Assembly: GCA_947568835.1 (NCBI GenBank)
Contig: CANOQG010000001.1
Location: 1,039,001-1,103,000, forward strand
DNA: 64,000 nt
Direction: 5' to 3'
Source: Protonemura montana
Taxonomy: Eukaryota; Arthropoda; Insecta; Plecoptera; Nemouridae
Below the pieces are notes generated by a model. It was not told the origin of the DNA. It saw only the letters and a program-made list of their open reading frames with translations, and did no database searches. The position numbers were made by a program, and so were the translations under genes. Positions 63,311 through 64,000 of this stretch are shown piece after piece. The first letter of the stretch is position 1; every line of letters starts with the position of its first letter.

Positions 63311-64000
63311 CTTTGCCTTGCTAGCCAGGCGCTTCAGACACTCTGGCTGGCTACCCAGACGCTCCAGACACTCTGCCTCGCTAGCCAGCCTCTCCAGACA
63401 CTCTACCACGCTAGCCAGACACTCCAGACACTCTACCACGCAAGCTTGACGCTCCAGGCACTCTGCCTCGCTAGCCAGGCGTTCCAGACACTCTGGCTCG
63501 CTTCCATACGCTCCAGACTTTCTGCCTCGCTAGCCAGTGGCTCCAGACTATCTGCCACGCTATCCAGAGGCTGCAGACATTTCTGCAATGCTAGCCAGAC
63601 GCTCCAGACACTCTGCCACGCTAGCTAGACACTCCAGACTATCCGCCACGCTAGCAAGACGCTCCAGACACTCAGCCACGCTCGCCTTACGTTCCAGACA
63701 CTCTGCCTCGCTATTCAGATGCTCCAGTTACTCTACCATGCTAGCTAGACGCTCCAGACACACTGCCTCGCTAGCCAGGCGCTCCAGACACTCTGCCTCG
63801 CTACCCAGGCGCTTCAGACACTCTGCCTCGCTATCCAGACGCTCCGGGCACTCTGCCTTGCCAGCAAGGCACTTCAGACACTCTTTTTCGCTAGCTAGAC
63901 GGTCCAGACACTCAGCCATGCTAGCCAGACGCTCCAGGTACTCTGCCTTGCTACCCAGACGCTCCAGACACTCTGCTATTCTAGTCAGACGCTCCAGACT
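63311..64000. repeat. Return of the 22.3-23.1 kb repeat family, cut by the window edge
   Basis: The order of GGCTGGCTACCC, CACTCTACCACGCAAGC, TTCCATACGCTCCAGACTTTC, TTCAGATGCTCCAGTTACTC, CAGCAAGGCACTTC and GGTCCAGACAC matches about 22.3-23.1 kb. A single-base gain occurs near 63,580 (GACATTTCTG). The array continues past the window. Confidence 0.85.

Larger units (their letters stand above)
1..64000. repeat. Giant 30-bp satellite/minisatellite array, open at both ends
   Basis: The entire window consists of head-to-tail ~30-bp units, all in the same orientation. The consensus + strand unit is GCTAGCCAGACGCTCC followed by AGACACTCTGCCTC or AGACACTCTGCCAC. At 30 bp per copy this is about 2,130 units. 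Recurring variants include GCTACCC for GCTAGCC, GAGGCTCC or GAATCTCC for GACGCTCC, and GACTATCTG for GACACTCTG. A few units have other lengths (29, 31, 28 or 17 bp). No non-repetitive stretch of 300 bases or more exists, so no intergenic or genic region can be separated out. Nearly every unit carries GCTAGC or a close relative. Array extent beyond the window is unknown. A very large minisatellite or satellite is the simplest reading; the repeat domain of a single giant protein is the main alternative and is weakened by shared frameshifts. Confidence 0.99.

Noticed and set aside
1-64000. CRISPR array
   Set aside because: Units are contiguous 30-bp copies with no unique spacers, no cas genes nearby and no leader.
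1-64000. TAL-effector-like, pentapeptide or leucine-rich repeat protein
   Set aside because: The period is ten residues. It fits neither the 34-residue TAL repeat, nor the five-residue pentapeptide pattern with a central Leu or Phe, nor a 20-29-residue LRR with an LxxLxLxxN core.
1-64000. Telomeric repeat or CENP-B box
   Set aside because: No short G-rich telomere unit such as TTAGGG is tandemly repeated, and no match to the TTCG...CGGGA layout of the CENP-B box was seen.
1-64000. Dense Smad-type AGAC binding sites as a regulatory element
   Set aside because: AGAC occurs twice per unit simply because of the repeat sequence. The motif is too short to support function.
1-64000. tRNA, rRNA, insertion sequence or LTR element
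   Set aside because: No cloverleaf, conserved rRNA segment, transposase-like frame or terminal repeat is present; every segment inspected resolves into 30-bp units.

Overview
The whole 64 kb window is one uninterrupted tandem-repeat array. The basic unit is about 30 bp, so there are roughly 2,100 copies. On the + strand it reads GCTAGCCAGACGCTCC followed by AGACACTCTGCCTC (or ...GCCAC). All copies run in the same direction. I found no unique sequence, ordinary gene, RNA gene, transposon or CRISPR array, and both window edges lie inside the array. The sequence therefore gives no direct taxonomic marker. A satellite/minisatellite block of this size, with nested higher-order repeats and recurrent CpG-to-TpG/CpA variants, fits a eukaryotic chromosome best (heterochromatin, subtelomere or a giant minisatellite). 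That assignment is inference.

The 30-bp units carry a limited set of variants in fixed orders, which defines higher-order repeats (HORs). From 1 to about 9.3 kb there is a 1.47-kb family (49 units): 1469-bp copies at 1021 and 2490, an expanded 1680-bp copy at 3959, and 1470-bp copies at 5639 and 7109. From about 8.6 to 20.2 kb a 5671-bp HOR is present twice and contains a 2086-bp sub-repeat. A 750-bp tandem duplication follows (20,967-22,466), then a 2848-bp repeat (22.4-27.0 kb). From 28,912 to 43,175 two 7132-bp HORs lie head to tail, each made of four blocks (1259+2425+1259+2189 bp). A 2549-bp derivative is repeated at 43,176 and 45,725. From about 47.3 to 60 kb there is a mosaic with 4137-, 1349- and 3.4-3.7-kb periods. 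The right end (55.6-57.2 and 60.2-63.3 kb) holds the most diverged units, including 60-bp dimers and three 120-bp tetramers.

Open reading frames are abundant but are largely a by-product of the unit. Its length is a multiple of three, and four of the six consensus frames lack a stop. The - strand frame encodes an acidic, cysteine- and leucine-rich decapeptide (S-V/E-A-E-C-L-E-R-L-A), open for up to 1243 codons at 5419-9150. The facing + frame encodes a basic Arg/Ser/His decapeptide (LARRSRHSAT). Frameshifting 29-bp and 17-bp units and in-frame stops are copied along with the HORs in both frames. I therefore treat these as repeat-derived frames, not established genes.

The points most worth a second look are the multi-level HOR architecture, the two-strand open frames with a frame-restoring indel pair, a local template-switch hairpin at 28,799-28,816, and an AT-richer marker unit that tags six places in the array.
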